DNA from: Massilioclostridium coli
GTDB lineage: Bacteria; Bacillota; Clostridia; Oscillospirales; Ruminococcaceae
Direction: 5' to 3'
Length of the DNA: 64,000 nucleotides
Assembly (NCBI RefSeq): GCF_900095865.1
Contig: NZ_FMIZ01000007.1
Span: 434,001-498,000, forward strand
The stretch's first letter is position 1. Each line of letters begins with the position of its first letter. Positions 17,281 to 26,352 of the stretch are shown one piece after another. Below the pieces are notes generated by a model. The model was given only the letters and a program-made list of their open reading frames with translations, did no database searches and was not told where the DNA came from. The translations under genes and the position numbers were made by a program.

Positions 17281-17925
17281 TTATTGTTGTAATTGTTCAA
17301 TTGCCTGGGCAATTTCGCTGGCATGTTCTACGACAATATCGGCTTTGGAAAGTTCATTTGGTCCAAATCCATATAAACATCCAACAAAAGGAATATGGTT
17401 CGTTTTTGCTGCTTCTAAATCAAAAATACGGTCACCGACCATACAAGCCCAATCAGGCTGTTCCTGATCCAGTAAGTATTTTAATGAAACAGATTTTGGA
17501 TTGGATTGAATTCTTGGCTGCATCAGGTCTATTTTTTCTGTAATGCCAATTGCATGGGATACATGTTCAATATGATGTAAAGAAGCGTTGGAACACACTG
17601 CGATTGTATAGCCTGCCTGGTGTAAACGGTCTAGCATCTCTGGAACACCTGGATAAGGAGCGCCATATTGTAACATCAATTCATCTTCATATTCGCATAG
17701 TTTGTTGCGGTAAAATTGATATTGTTCTTCTGTTGGCGTTTTACCTAAAAACAGTGTTAATACATCTTTAGAGATTGCGCCAAATTGGTCAATAATTTGT
17801 TGGTCTGTAACTCCGTGTATTCCCATATCATCAAACACTTTATGGAAGGCCTCTACTGCGTATCGTTCTGTTTGATTTAACGTACCATCCATATCAAAAA
17901 TGACAAGCTTTTTTATAATAATCAC
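17281..17925 (-). CDS. HAD-family phosphatase (phosphoglycolate phosphatase-like)
   Basis: A HAD hydrolase of about 211-214 aa that should dephosphorylate a small metabolite; the substrate cannot be told from sequence. Motif I is DMDGTLNQTE, motif II is VCSNAS near residue 107, a Lys follows near 135, and motif IV is GDRIFDLEAA near 165. A helical cap (C1 type) lies between motifs I and II. The start is odd. The only canonical codon is GTG at 17925, and it sits inside a near-perfect Shine-Dalgarno (AAGGAAGTGAT). A start at ATT 17919 or ATA 17916 would give normal spacing and the usual MKKLVIFDMDG N-terminus. Confidence 0.85.
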   Translation of the reverse strand: MIIIKKLVIFDMDGTLNQTERYAVEAFHKVFDDMGIHGVTDQQIIDQFGAISKDVLTLFLGKTPTEEQYQFYRNKLCEYEDELMLQYGAPYPGVPEMLDRLHQAGYTIAVCSNASLHHIEHVSHAIGITEKIDLMQPRIQSNPKSVSLKYLLDQEQPDWACMVGDRIFDLEAAKTNHIPFVGCLYGFGPNELSKADIVVEHASEIAQAIEQLQQ

Positions 17926-18155
17926 TTCCTTTTCTTTTTTATTCTGCCATAAATCCAGGAAAGTGTCAAGAAAGGAGGTACTGTTATTATAAAACAGTTC
18001 TAAAAGTCAACAGTTATGTTGTGGAAAAGAATATCATGATATTAACTTAGTATTTTGAAACTAGAGGATAGCATAACAAAAAAACGTTTTATTTAAAATA
18101 AAAATTAGCAAAAAGATAGAGAAATAATATTTTCTCTAAAAAAATAAAAAAATGC

Positions 18156-18184
18156 TTGACTTTTGTCGTTGTATATGGTATTAT
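18156..18184 (+). promoter_or_regulatory. Promoter of tRNA-Arg(ACG)
   Basis: TTGACT (18156-18161), 17 nt, TATTAT (18179-18184); an overlapping TATAAT (18182-18187) is the alternative -10. The tRNA begins about 28 nt later. Confidence 0.65.
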
Positions 18185-18212
18185 AATTAAGCGCTATGAG
18201 AGAGACGCAAAT

Positions 18213-18289
18213 GCGCTGGTAGCTCAGCTGGATAGAGTGACTGGCTACGAACCAGTAGGTCAGGGGTTCGAGTCCCTTCCAGCGCACCA
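18213..18289 (+). tRNA. tRNA-Arg (anticodon ACG)
   Basis: A 77-nt cloverleaf. The acceptor stem GCGCTGG pairs with CCAGCGC, and the discriminator A is followed by an encoded CCA. The anticodon stem ACTGG/CCAGT encloses loop CTACGAA, giving anticodon ACG (A34 expected to become inosine and read CGN Arg codons). The T-arm is GGGGTTCGAGTCCCT-like. It has its own promoter and terminator. Confidence 0.97.
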
Positions 18290-18292
18290 AAT

Positions 18293-18325
18293 AAAAGCCA
18301 AGTAGTAAAGCTACTTGGCTTTTTT
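18293..18325 (+). terminator. Terminator after tRNA-Arg(ACG)
   Basis: AAGCCAAGTAG pairs with CTACTTGGCTT around a 5-nt loop, then T6. Confidence 0.92.
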
Positions 18326-18337
18326 GATTGTTATAGA

Positions 18338-18590
18338 AATCACCGGCTATGCTGGTGGAGGCTCTCGCCCAAAAGCTTTCGCTTTAAGCATTGAACGAAG
18401 CGAGTTACTAACAGCAATCTTATAGTAACGAAAAAACTATTGTTGTAAGAAAATTGCCCGTTTATGGGCGGCAGAGCTAGTGATGCAAAAGACAGATATT
18501 TCAGTACATCTTTAGATGCTCTCCAGTACTATTCCCTTCCTTACTCAAGCCATCAGCTTAGCTGGTGGTCATGACTGGCGTATTTATGCG
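18338..18590. repeat. Hairpin-bounded segment, likely IS200/IS605-related remnant
   Basis: The segment starts with the hairpin ACCGGC-TAT-GCTGGT and ends with CCATCAGC-TTA-GCTGGTGG, two short-loop hairpins of the same type. Imperfect hairpins of this kind are found at the ends of IS200/IS605 elements and of the palindrome-bounded repeats they mobilise. No ORF is present inside. It lies just before a decayed tnpA-like reading frame. Confidence 0.45.
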
Positions 18591-18711
18591 TGAAAATAAA
18601 CCTCCAGTTATAACTAGAAGAAGGAAAAATTTAGTAAATATAAACCTCCTGGTTATAAAGTAGTGGTTTGGTGATTGCATTACTAAAACAACAAGAGGAG
18701 GTTTTTGACAA

Positions 18712-18930
18712 ATGAGGAATAAAATAAAAAGTACGGCACATTCAAAATATCGCTGTGAATATTATATAGCATTTGCACCGAAATATGGAAGGAAAGAGAT
18801 ATACGCACAACTGAAAAAAGATATTGGAGAAATATTGAAAAAATTGTGTAGCCAAAAGATGTGGAAGGAATAGAAGCAGAAACATGTTTGGACCACATCT
18901 ATTATATATTGGTAAGTCTCCTCTATATTA
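18712..18930 (+). pseudogene. Broken IS200/IS605-type TnpA transposase
   Basis: The first frame begins MRNKIKSTAHSKYRCEYYIA then FAPKYGRKEIY, the typical start of the Y1 HUH transposase TnpA. It stops after about 50 codons at TAG. A one-base shift restores the family sequence DVEGIEAETCLDHI. There the catalytic HUH motif, normally HIH, reads HIY. The rest of the protein, including the catalytic Tyr region, is not found. A strong AGAGGAGG site is still present before the start. The frameshift, the lost histidine and the missing C-terminus make it inactive. Confidence 0.72.
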
Positions 18931-19815
18931 AGGATAGCGTTTTTTCTATCATAGGTATAAGAAGATAATAGCTTATTGATACCCAATTTTATTATCGGTA
19001 AAAGTTAATGGAAACATATATGACAAGAGGAAAATCCACTATGTTTCTGAAGCGAGGAAACATAGTTAGCCATAGGGAGAGGGAAGTCATGCCGAAAGAA
19101 CTCTCCTCTTCATTCTGAAAATAGGATTTTTGTCATAGTGAAATAAACGTTATAAATCTAAAATAAATTCAAGAGAAACTCCACTTTCTTTTTGAAAAGA
19201 GGATCATCTATTTTTCTTTTAAAAGGTGTTTTGTTCCTTGTTATTCCGAAATGGTAGTTCTGCCTCATTTTCAAAAAGAGAGGACATTGGAAACGGGGAA
19301 ACAGATAAATTTAAAAAAGAATTTGTCACAAATCTATGCATGATATTTGTTTGGGAATGAGCGGTCATTTTGGGAGGATGGGCGATAACAGTAATGCCTG
19401 TAAATGAGAGAAAAAGACGAATCTATCAACCGAAAGCCATAGAAAATTCGGTATGCTTTTACAGTGTGTCGGATTTTTCTGCACATAGATATATTTTTTT
19501 GAAAGTGCACTTCCTCTCATGACGCAGTTGGATTTAGCATGAGTGAGTATTTTCTACAAGCAGAATCTTTCGTTTTTGTACAAACAACTGTAAACGACAC
19601 GCATAGATAGAAAAAAGCGATAGGACAGAATTTTTATCTCTTTTTTATTCAGTACCTTATAAAAAATTCGGTCCCTTTTTGGTTGAATCTTAGAATATCA
19701 TTCTATTTTAATGGAAATGCTAAGAATTATGAAAAAATTTGCAGGATTCTTTTACTTTATGAATAGCATTAAGATAAAAAATGATAAAATTATGAAAGAA
19801 AAAGACATTAAAATA
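18931..19815. other. Long non-coding gap with decayed sequence
   Basis: About 880 bases without a supportable gene. It contains a hairpin CTATGTTTC/GGAAACATAG near 19039-19065 and a short open frame near 19393-19520 (starts MPVNERKRRIYQPK) with no ribosome site and no recognised family. It may be the decayed remainder of the neighbouring mobile element. Confidence 0.4.
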
Positions 19816-19844
19816 TTGAAAAGAAATCCATTTTGTTGTATAAT
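19816..19844 (+). promoter_or_regulatory. Promoter of the membrane decarboxylase genes
   Basis: TTGAAA (19816-19821), 17 nt, perfect TATAAT (19839-19844), about 60 nt before the first start codon. Confidence 0.75.
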
Positions 19845-19907
19845 GAAAGAGATTTCGAGTTTTTACCAAACTCTACTCATTATTAATTAGTAAAGGAGTG
19901 TTGATTC

Positions 19908-20276
19908 ATGGATTGGGGAACCATTATCGCGATTACCGTTACTGGATTGGTTGTAGTATTTTTGGGCCTGATTTTGTTGATTATTGCAATCTCTATTATG
20001 GGTGCGATTATGAAAGCAACTAATAAAAAGATTGATAAGCCATCTCAAACTGCACCAAAACCACCGGTAAAACCAATTGTTCCAGCAAAACCAGCAGCCC
20101 CTGTAGTACAAGCTGGTATTTCCGGGGAAACAGTTGCTGCTATTTCTGCTGCTGTAGCATGTGCTATGGATACAGACCAGCCTGTGGCAATTAAAAGTAT
20201 CCGTAAAGCAGATACAGTAACCAACCGCTCTGTATGGCGTTTGGCAGGTATCACTGAAAATACAAGACCTTTTTAA
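19908..20276 (+). CDS. OadG-family Na+-decarboxylase gamma subunit
   Basis: A 122-aa small membrane subunit of the Na+-translocating decarboxylase family. One N-terminal transmembrane helix (about 5-35, Ile/Leu/Val-rich) is followed by a Pro/Ala/Lys linker (45-68). The C-terminal tail has AAISAAVACAMDTD and the conserved end SVWRLAGITENTRPF. Gamma subunits of this family anchor the soluble carboxyltransferase and carrier to the beta subunit. AAAGGAG lies 9 nt before ATG. The beta subunit follows 49 nt later. The soluble partners are probably the 9.4-12.7 kb operon. Confidence 0.85.
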   Translation: MDWGTIIAITVTGLVVVFLGLILLIIAISIMGAIMKATNKKIDKPSQTAPKPPVKPIVPAKPAAPVVQAGISGETVAAISAAVACAMDTDQPVAIKSIRKADTVTNRSVWRLAGITENTRPF

Positions 20277-20325
20277 CATAAAGAAAAAGGCAAAATTTTT
20301 AGTAAAATAATGATGGAGGTAGCAA

Positions 20326-21498
20326 ATGGAAGTTTTTCTGGATACGCTAAAACAATTGGCGATTGACTCTGGTTTTGCACAGTTGGACTGGAAAGTTTTA
20401 ATTATGTTTGTCATTTCCGGCGTATTGATTTATCTAGCAATCGCAAAACAGTTTGAGCCATTACTCTTGTTGCCAATTGCTTTTGGTATGTTGTTAACAA
20501 ATTTGCCTGGCATTGAAATGTTCCATTCTGAATTTTATCAGACTGCAACAATAGATTACGGTCAGGTTTTACACGATGGTGGGCTATTGGATATCTTATA
20601 TCTAGGGGTTAAGCTAGGAGTATATCCTCCATTAATTTTCCTTGGTATTGGATGTATGACCGACTTTGGTCCTTTAATCGCCAACCCAAAAAGCTTTTTA
20701 CTGGGTGCAGCTGCTCAGGGTGGTATCTTCTTTACCTTTATCGTCGCAGCAGCACTGCCATTCTATACACTGGAAGAAGCAGGTGCAATCGCTATTATTG
20801 GTGGTGCGGATGGTCCTACCGCAATTTATGTTGCGAAAACGTTGGCGCCGCATTTGTTAGGTTCTATTGCAGTAGCAGCTTATTCTTACATGGCTTTAGT
20901 ACCGGTTATTCAGCCACCAATTATGAAAGCTTTAACTACCAAAAAAGAACGTATGGTAGTGATGGAACAATTACGACCAGTATCCAAAATCGAAAAAATC
21001 TTGTTCCCGATTATTGTAACTTTAATTGTTTCTTTGTTAGTTCCTTCCGCAGGTCCATTGATGGGATGCTTGATGTTGGGGAACCTGATGAAGGAAAGTG
21101 GCGTTGTAGAACGTTTAGTAAAAACAGCCCAAAATGAGTTAATGAATATTATTACAATCTTCTTGGGTGTTACTGTTGGTGCAACCGCTACAGCAGACGT
21201 ATTCCTAACAGGTAAAACATTAGGAATTGTAGGCCTTGGATTGGCTGCATTCTGCTTAGGCACTGCATGCGGTGTATTGCTTGGTAAAGTAATGTACATT
21301 GTAACCAAAGGTAAAGTTAACCCATTAATCGGTTCTGCTGGTGTATCCGCAGTTCCAATGGCTGCTCGTGTCTCCCAAAAAGTTGGTCAACAAGCAAATC
21401 CAACCAACTTCTTGTTAATGCACGCGATGGGTCCAAACGTTGCAGGTGTAATTGGTTCTGCCGTTGCAGCTGGTGTATTGTTAAGTGTACTTGGATAA
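20326..21498 (+). CDS. oadB: Na+-translocating decarboxylase beta subunit (OadB/GcdB/MmdB)
   Basis: A 390-aa polytopic membrane protein that decarboxylates carboxybiotin and couples this to Na+ export. It is highly hydrophobic, with about nine or ten segments. Family signatures include [20 protein letters not shown] near residue 105, then [17 protein letters not shown] near 152 and [20 protein letters not shown] at the C-terminus. The sequence does not reveal whether oxaloacetate, methylmalonyl-CoA or glutaconyl-CoA is the carboxyl source; that depends on the soluble subunit. GGAGG precedes the start and a terminator follows. Confidence 0.92.
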   Translation: MEVFLDTLKQLAIDSGFAQLDWKVLIMFVISGVLIYLAIAKQFEPLLLLPIAFGMLLTNLPGIEMFHSEFYQTATIDYGQVLHDGGLLDILYLGVKLGVYPPLIFLGIGCMTDFGPLIANPKSFLLGAAAQGGIFFTFIVAAALPFYTLEEAGAIAIIGGADGPTAIYVAKTLAPHLLGSIAVAAYSYMALVPVIQPPIMKALTTKKERMVVMEQLRPVSKIEKILFPIIVTLIVSLLVPSAGPLMGCLMLGNLMKESGVVERLVKTAQNELMNIITIFLGVTVGATATADVFLTGKTLGIVGLGLAAFCLGTACGVLLGKVMYIVTKGKVNPLIGSAGVSAVPMAARVSQKVGQQANPTNFLLMHAMGPNVAGVIGSAVAAGVLLSVLG

Positions 21499-21511
21499 TA
21501 AATAAGATAAT

Positions 21512-21553
21512 AAAAAAAGATCTGAGCCTTTTAAGAAGTGCTCAGGTCTTTTT
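21512..21553 (+). terminator. Terminator after the beta-subunit gene
   Basis: GATCTGAGC pairs with GCTCAGGTC (one G-T pair) around a 12-nt loop, followed by T5. Confidence 0.85.
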
Positions 21554-21840
21554 GCTTTCAATAAAAGGGATATTTGTATAATAGTAAGGTAGCAGATATA
21601 AGGAAGTCAAATGATTTATTGATAATCTGTTGAAGCTGGATCGAAAGTGGCTAAACTTATTGGTAACCAATGCTGTTTTTTGTTAAAGCGATAGGCAGAT
21701 ATATAATTATAAACTATTTCTTGTTTTCAATGCCGAATTTTCCATCATTTTACAGATTAAAATATGATGGTGTGGGTTGTTTTATATGGAAAGTATTGAA
21801 AATAAAATGTTTAGATGATTTTTGGCTTGAGGATTTTGAA

Positions 21841-21910
21841 CGAAAAATAAAAACCCCTTTAATATTTGTATTGCACTTATGGATTAAAGGCGATACAAAT
21901 ATTAAAGGGG
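21841..21910 (-). terminator. Long-stem terminator of the marR-FUSC operon
   Basis: A perfect 18-bp stem: 21854-21871 pairs with 21893-21910 around a 21-nt loop. Read on the minus strand it ends AAAGGGG followed by TTTTTATTTTT. The preceding gap from 21554 holds no credible gene. Confidence 0.88.
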
Positions 21911-21916
21911 AGAGTA

Positions 21917-22981
21917 TTATTGGGATATCAATTGATTTTTTCTCGTTTGTGAAAATAACATCATAATTTTATCATAGAGTAAATGGAAACCAAATGCAAA
22001 ATAGCTTCCAAATATATTTAGCAGTATACGAAGAAAAATCGAATTCCATAATCCAAAAATACTGGATGCAACTAATAATGCGCCAAAACAGTTGAATGCG
22101 TTTTTCCATTGATAGGTTGCGCAAAATCCCATCAATAGCCCTGATATTGGTCCCAACATCGATAGGATTTGTGGAAAAATAGTACAGATTACCCCAAATA
22201 CAAGGCTTCCCACAATCGCAGAAGGTGCTCGTAATTTTAATCGTTGTTTTACACTTTTAGGGTCTATTTGTAAAACTGCTAATGCGGCAAAACCGATCCA
22301 CATTGTTCTAGGAACATGGACAAGATCTCCTATAAACATTGCTAGGGATACACCAAGTGCTACTTTTATTTGCCATTGATAGGTAGGATCAAATAGAGAA
22401 AAGTTTTTAAAAACATTGCCTAAATGGGTTTCGTAATGCTTTTTATGGTGTTTACAATAAAATATAATCCCACATAAAACGAATCCAATTCCTATTTCAA
22501 GACAGCGCATTTGTAGTAGTTGTCCGGTTACAGGATAATTTTGGATGAGCAAATATCCAAAAACATAAATGGACTGGTTGCCGTAGGATGGACGCAAACA
22601 AGTTAAAACCATTAATAAGGAAATGGATATCATATGAATCAATAGTTTCCAATATGGATTTGCACTGTTTGCTAGAATTGGACCAACTGTCAAAATAAAA
22701 AATACAAGAAATAAGGAAAATAAAGAAGACTTGATTTCATAGCCAAAATCTACAAATCGTACCATCAATAAAATACAAAAAACAACAACTGCAACAGAGC
22801 TATTTTCGTTTCCAAAAATAAGGTTGGCCCCTCCAATAAACACAATGGCAAATAGCACAACCAAAATATTCTTTAAAATAAAAGCAAAAATATAACGTCT
22901 TTTTTCCTGACGACTATTCGCTTCCTGTATTAATTTTTTAAATGGAAGTGGATCCAACTGTAATAGCTGATAAAATGTCAT
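21917..22981 (-). CDS. FUSC-family inner-membrane protein
   Basis: A 354-aa membrane protein of the FUSC / aromatic acid exporter-like family. It shows two blocks of hydrophobic helices (about 30-160 and 200-340) separated by a basic linker near 180-195 (CKHHKKHYETH). The motif VPRTMWIGFAALAVLQ near residue 222 is the typical FUSC signature. Members export aromatic acids or other toxic anions. The gene sits 23 nt downstream of a MarR regulator, the classic arrangement for a drug- or phenolic-inducible exporter, so it is probably derepressed by its substrate. Confidence 0.75.
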   Translation of the reverse strand: MTFYQLLQLDPLPFKKLIQEANSRQEKRRYIFAFILKNILVVLFAIVFIGGANLIFGNENSSVAVVVFCILLMVRFVDFGYEIKSSLFSLFLVFFILTVGPILANSANPYWKLLIHMISISLLMVLTCLRPSYGNQSIYVFGYLLIQNYPVTGQLLQMRCLEIGIGFVLCGIIFYCKHHKKHYETHLGNVFKNFSLFDPTYQWQIKVALGVSLAMFIGDLVHVPRTMWIGFAALAVLQIDPKSVKQRLKLRAPSAIVGSLVFGVICTIFPQILSMLGPISGLLMGFCATYQWKNAFNCFGALLVASSIFGLWNSIFLRILLNIFGSYFAFGFHLLYDKIMMLFSQTRKNQLISQ

Positions 22982-23004
22982 AAAAGGGTCCTTTCTAAAT
23001 CATA

Positions 23005-23436
23005 TTATTCTTGTAGCAAACAAGTTGCAGTTTGTATATTTTTAATAAATTCTAAAAACTGTTCTTGTCCCATTTTTCGATACAGTAAATAGATAGGGGT
23101 TAAGAATTGCTCATAATGTTGCTTTAACTGCTCTTGGCCTTTTTGTGTAAGGATAAGATGATAACTACGACCATCCAACTCATTTTTTTGTTTTATAATA
23201 AGTTCTTTTTCCAGCAAATGATGGATAATACGACTGATTGAAGATTTTTTCATTTTCATCTGCTGGCTTAACTGTAAGGGAGTTACAGGGGACTTTAGCA
23301 GATAAATCCGGGATAATAAATCCATTTCTCCAGCAGATGCGGTGGTTAATTCCGTTTGTTTTAAAACAGCCAAGCGGGTAAACTCCTGTAAGGTGTGCAT
23401 ATAATCCGACATTTGAATCCAATTTAATTCTTTCAT
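23005..23436 (-). CDS. MarR-family transcriptional regulator
   Basis: A 143-aa winged-helix regulator. The MarR fold is clear: helices from 1-50, the recognition region PLQLSQQMKMKKSSISRIIHHL near residue 58, and the wing KNELDGRSYHLILTQKG near 93. The conserved D-G-R-S wing is intact. It is first in an operon with the FUSC-type exporter. A perfect 16-bp palindrome overlaps the -10 of its promoter, which suggests it represses itself and the exporter until a phenolic or similar ligand binds. Confidence 0.88.
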   Translation of the reverse strand: MKELNWIQMSDYMHTLQEFTRLAVLKQTELTTASAGEMDLLSRIYLLKSPVTPLQLSQQMKMKKSSISRIIHHLLEKELIIKQKNELDGRSYHLILTQKGQEQLKQHYEQFLTPIYLLYRKMGQEQFLEFIKNIQTATCLLQE

Positions 23437-23467
23437 ATCATAGGATACCTCTCTAATTAGTTAACCT

Positions 23468-23483
23468 AGTAAACTAGTTTACT
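23468..23483. promoter_or_regulatory. Palindromic operator, probable MarR site
   Basis: AGTAAACTAGTTTACT is a perfect 16-bp palindrome. It covers the -10 box of the minus-strand promoter, so bound protein would block RNA polymerase. Confidence 0.7.
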
Positions 23484-23504
23484 CTTTTTCACCAAAATGT
23501 CAAG
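23476..23504 (-). promoter_or_regulatory. Promoter of the marR-FUSC operon
   Basis: On the minus strand: TTGACA (23504-23499), 17 nt, TAAACT (23481-23476). The -35 is perfect; the -10 lies inside the palindrome. Confidence 0.68.
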
Positions 23505-23734
23505 TTGTAATTTGTGAATTTTATTAGGATACTATTTATAAAGATTGGATATTTTTTGGTTATAAGAATAGACTAAATAAGAATTGAAGAGATGGGATTT
23601 ATTTAGATGTATTTTGAGGAAGATATAGTTTGTTTTAATTGACACAAAAATAACAATATCAATAGGATCTTTTGCAAAATCTTATTTTATACTGACAAGA
23701 AAAGAGAATGTGACCCTATTTTTAAAAAATTTAA

Positions 23735-23763
23735 TCGACTTCTATCCGGTTTTATGCTATACT
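23735..23763 (+). promoter_or_regulatory. Extended -10 promoter of the flavodiiron gene
   Basis: TCGACT (23735-23740), 17 nt, TATACT (23758-23763) preceded by TG, giving an extended -10. The leader is about 85 nt. Confidence 0.6.
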
Positions 23764-23853
23764 ATTACAGGAAATATAAGACAGAATCCTTTTTTTGCCT
23801 TAACAGGGAAAAAGGGGTGCATAACAAATATAAAAATTTCACAGGAGGGCAAT

Positions 23854-25017
23854 ATGAAAGATACACGAATCACTGACACTGTAGTTTATATCGGAGTAGA
23901 TGATAAAACCATTGACTTATTTGAAAGCCAATATGTTGTGCCAAATGGTATCTCCTATAATTCCTATGTAATTTTGGATGAAAAAGTTGTAGTGATGGAT
24001 ACTGTTGATGCGCGTGCTACAGAAGAATGGTTCAAAAACCTGGAAAATGCTTTAAATGGACGGACAGTTGATTATTTGGTGGTTTCCCATATGGAACCAG
24101 ATCACGCTGCGAATATTCAGGCGTTAGCAGAACGTTACCCTAATATGCAAGTAGTGGGAAATGCAAAAACATTCCAATTGTTATCTCAGTTTTTTTCTAT
24201 TGATATTTCTTCACGTGCGATTACAGTAAAAGAAGGAGATACCTTAAACGTAGGTTCCCATACATTGCAGTTCTTCATGGCACCTATGGTTCATTGGCCA
24301 GAAGTAATGGTAACTTATGAACAATCCGAAAAAATCTTGTTTTCCGCAGATGGTTTCGGAAAATTTGGGACGTTGGATACAGAGGAAGATTGGGATTGTG
24401 AAGCACGCCGTTATTACTTCAATATTGTAGGAAAATATGGCATGCAAGTACAGGCTCTGCTGAAGAAAGCAGCTAGATTGGATATTCAAATGATCTGCCC
24501 ATTACATGGTCCTATTTTAAAAGAGAATTTAGCCCATTACTTAAATAAATATGATATTTGGAGCAGCTACCGTCCAGAAGACGAAGGTATTTTTATTGCA
24601 TATGCTTCGATCCATGGCAATACCGCAAAAACAATTAAAAAATTCGCTGAAATGTTAAAAGAAAAAGGTGCTCCAAAAGTATCCTTGTGCGATTTAACCC
24701 GTGATGATATGGCAGAAGCAGTAGAAGATGCTTTCCGTTATGATCGCTTGGTATTGGCGGCATGCTCTTATGATGGAGGAGTGTTCCCTTGTATGGAAGA
24801 ATTCTTACACCACCTCAAAGCAAAAAATTATCAAAACCGTAAAGTTGCCCTGATTGAAAATGGTTCTTGGGCCCCTTCCGCTGGTAAGGTTATGCGTTCT
24901 TTACTGGAAGGGATGAAAAATATTACGATTTATGATGAATTTGTTAGTATCCGTTCTACCTTAAAAGAGGATTCTACTGCGGCAATGGAAGCTTTAGCGG
25001 ATGCTCTGGTAAAATAG
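23854..25017 (+). CDS. fprA: Flavodiiron protein (FprA, A-type flavoprotein)
   Basis: A 387-aa cytoplasmic enzyme that reduces O2 to water (or NO to N2O) using a diiron centre and FMN, protecting strict anaerobes. The N-terminal metallo-beta-lactamase-like domain has H79-x-E81-x-D83-H84 (SHMEPDHAAN) and further ligands in PMVHWPE, SADGFGKFG and CPLHGP. The C-terminal flavodoxin domain starts near 250 with YASIHGNTAKTI. There is no rubredoxin domain, so a separate donor is needed. A longer reading frame upstream is not supported; CAGGAGGG 6 nt before 23854 sets the start. Confidence 0.93.
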   Translation: MKDTRITDTVVYIGVDDKTIDLFESQYVVPNGISYNSYVILDEKVVVMDTVDARATEEWFKNLENALNGRTVDYLVVSHMEPDHAANIQALAERYPNMQVVGNAKTFQLLSQFFSIDISSRAITVKEGDTLNVGSHTLQFFMAPMVHWPEVMVTYEQSEKILFSADGFGKFGTLDTEEDWDCEARRYYFNIVGKYGMQVQALLKKAARLDIQMICPLHGPILKENLAHYLNKYDIWSSYRPEDEGIFIAYASIHGNTAKTIKKFAEMLKEKGAPKVSLCDLTRDDMAEAVEDAFRYDRLVLAACSYDGGVFPCMEEFLHHLKAKNYQNRKVALIENGSWAPSAGKVMRSLLEGMKNITIYDEFVSIRSTLKEDSTAAMEALADALVK

Positions 25018-25111
25018 TGTTGCTATATAATAAAGTGAGTAGAGGACCTTTCTAGATAGTCTCCTATATTTATACAACTGAATAGGATACTTTTATAAAA
25101 AGGTATCGCAT

Positions 25112-25152
25112 AAAAACAGGCTGCCAAGATGATTTTCTGGCAGCCTGTTTTT
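25112..25152. terminator. Bidirectional terminator between fprA and lysozyme genes
   Basis: AAAAACAGGCTGCCA pairs perfectly with TGGCAGCCTGTTTTT around an 11-nt loop. It has A- and T-tracts on both sides and lies between convergent genes. Confidence 0.9.
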
Positions 25153-25259
25153 GGTTTGCTAGTAAAACAGCAAAGTTTATGATGTACTAAAAAAGATCAT
25201 AATATTTAATGAAGTGTTTTTACAGCGAAATTATCACAGAATTGTTTTAAGATGAAATT

Positions 25260-26285
25260 TTATTTGATTTTGATTTTTTGCCCAACATAGATTTTATCTG
25301 GATTGGAAATACCATTGATGCTAGCCAAATGTTGGTAGCTTGTCCCGTATTTTGCTGCAATGCCGGATAGGGTGTCACCGGATTGTACCGTGTATGTAAC
25401 AGATTGAGAGGCAGAACTACCTGTAATGTCCCCACGTCCTCTGATGTCACCATCATTACACCATCCTAAATTACCGTTATTCAGTAAGTATGGATTACGT
25501 GCGCCTTCTACAATTCGTGTAATCGTACCTGTTTTCCAATCGGACGGGATTACTGCTTTATTGCTGTCTGTCTCTGTGCTAGATGCGTAGTAGCTGGATA
25601 CGGTTACTACATCCCCGACACTGTATTGTGTGCCTGCTGGCTGGGATGGGGCTGATGTACCTGCACTAAAGCCATTGTATCCACCCGCCTTGATAATTGC
25701 TGGAAAATCTTTATAGCAATAGTTCATGTCTACTTTTCCAGAAATCCCATTTACCTTTTGCGTACTGGAGAACTGCCACATATCATGTGGATTAGGATAG
25801 TCTGTAGCAGTAGTATAGTGTGCTAACCAAATAGTATATTTTTTGATACGATTATAATCTAGATGGTTCATTAGCCAGTTTTTGTTAGCGTATACACCAA
25901 CAAAATATCCTGCCTGTTCTAGTTTTTCGCAGAAGGTACATACAATATCGGTCAAAACATCCTTGCCTAGATAAACGATACTAGTATCTTCGATATCGAA
26001 GTATATAGGGTATTCAAATTGTTTTCCTTTTAGCCAGTTTAACAGAACATTTGCTTCCTGCTCCGCTTCTATCATAGAGATGGCATAGGTATAATGATAT
26101 GCGCCAATTGGCATACCTACTGCTTTGGCACTAGCATAGTTTTGTTCGAACTTGGGGTCTTTTTGGTCAGCTAATTTTCCGTAACCTGCCCTGAGGATAG
26201 CAAATTCTACTCCATCTGCTTTCACTTTGGAAAAGTCAACATCTCCTTGCCATTTTGAGATATCAATCCCTTTTCTTTGAAACAA
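25260..26285 (-). CDS. GH25 lysozyme with SH3-like and LysM domains
   Basis: A 341-aa peptidoglycan hydrolase. The GH25 domain (residues 1-195) begins [13 protein letters not shown] and carries the catalytic DxE in YFDIEDTS near 97. An SH3-like wall-binding region (about 220-285) follows, and a LysM repeat (295-341, [19 protein letters not shown]) ends the protein. There is no signal peptide: the catalytic domain starts at residue 5. This resembles phage endolysins released through a holin, but no phage genes are near. The start is TTG at 26285 with AAAGGAG about 13 nt upstream, a long gap; in-frame stops rule out earlier starts. Confidence 0.88.
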   Translation of the reverse strand: MFQRKGIDISKWQGDVDFSKVKADGVEFAILRAGYGKLADQKDPKFEQNYASAKAVGMPIGAYHYTYAISMIEAEQEANVLLNWLKGKQFEYPIYFDIEDTSIVYLGKDVLTDIVCTFCEKLEQAGYFVGVYANKNWLMNHLDYNRIKKYTIWLAHYTTATDYPNPHDMWQFSSTQKVNGISGKVDMNYCYKDFPAIIKAGGYNGFSAGTSAPSQPAGTQYSVGDVVTVSSYYASSTETDSNKAVIPSDWKTGTITRIVEGARNPYLLNNGNLGWCNDGDIRGRGDITGSSASQSVTYTVQSGDTLSGIAAKYGTSYQHLASINGISNPDKIYVGQKIKIK

Positions 26286-26323
26286 CTTATTTTTTCACTC
26301 CTTTGCTATTATTAATTTTTAAA

Positions 26324-26352
26324 ATAATACGAATGTATACAGGAATTGTCAG
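26324..26352 (-). promoter_or_regulatory. Promoter of the GH25 lysozyme gene
   Basis: On the minus strand: CTGACA (26352-26347), 17 nt, TATTAT (26329-26324), about 40 nt before the TTG start. Confidence 0.6.

Noticed and set aside
18105-18290. Minus-strand frame reading MVRWKGLEPLTYW
   Set aside because: This is the well-known false protein from the complement of a tRNA gene.
21670-21966. 98-codon plus-strand frame after the beta-subunit gene
   Set aside because: It runs through the 18-bp terminator stem of the opposite operon and into the FUSC gene, with no ribosome site.
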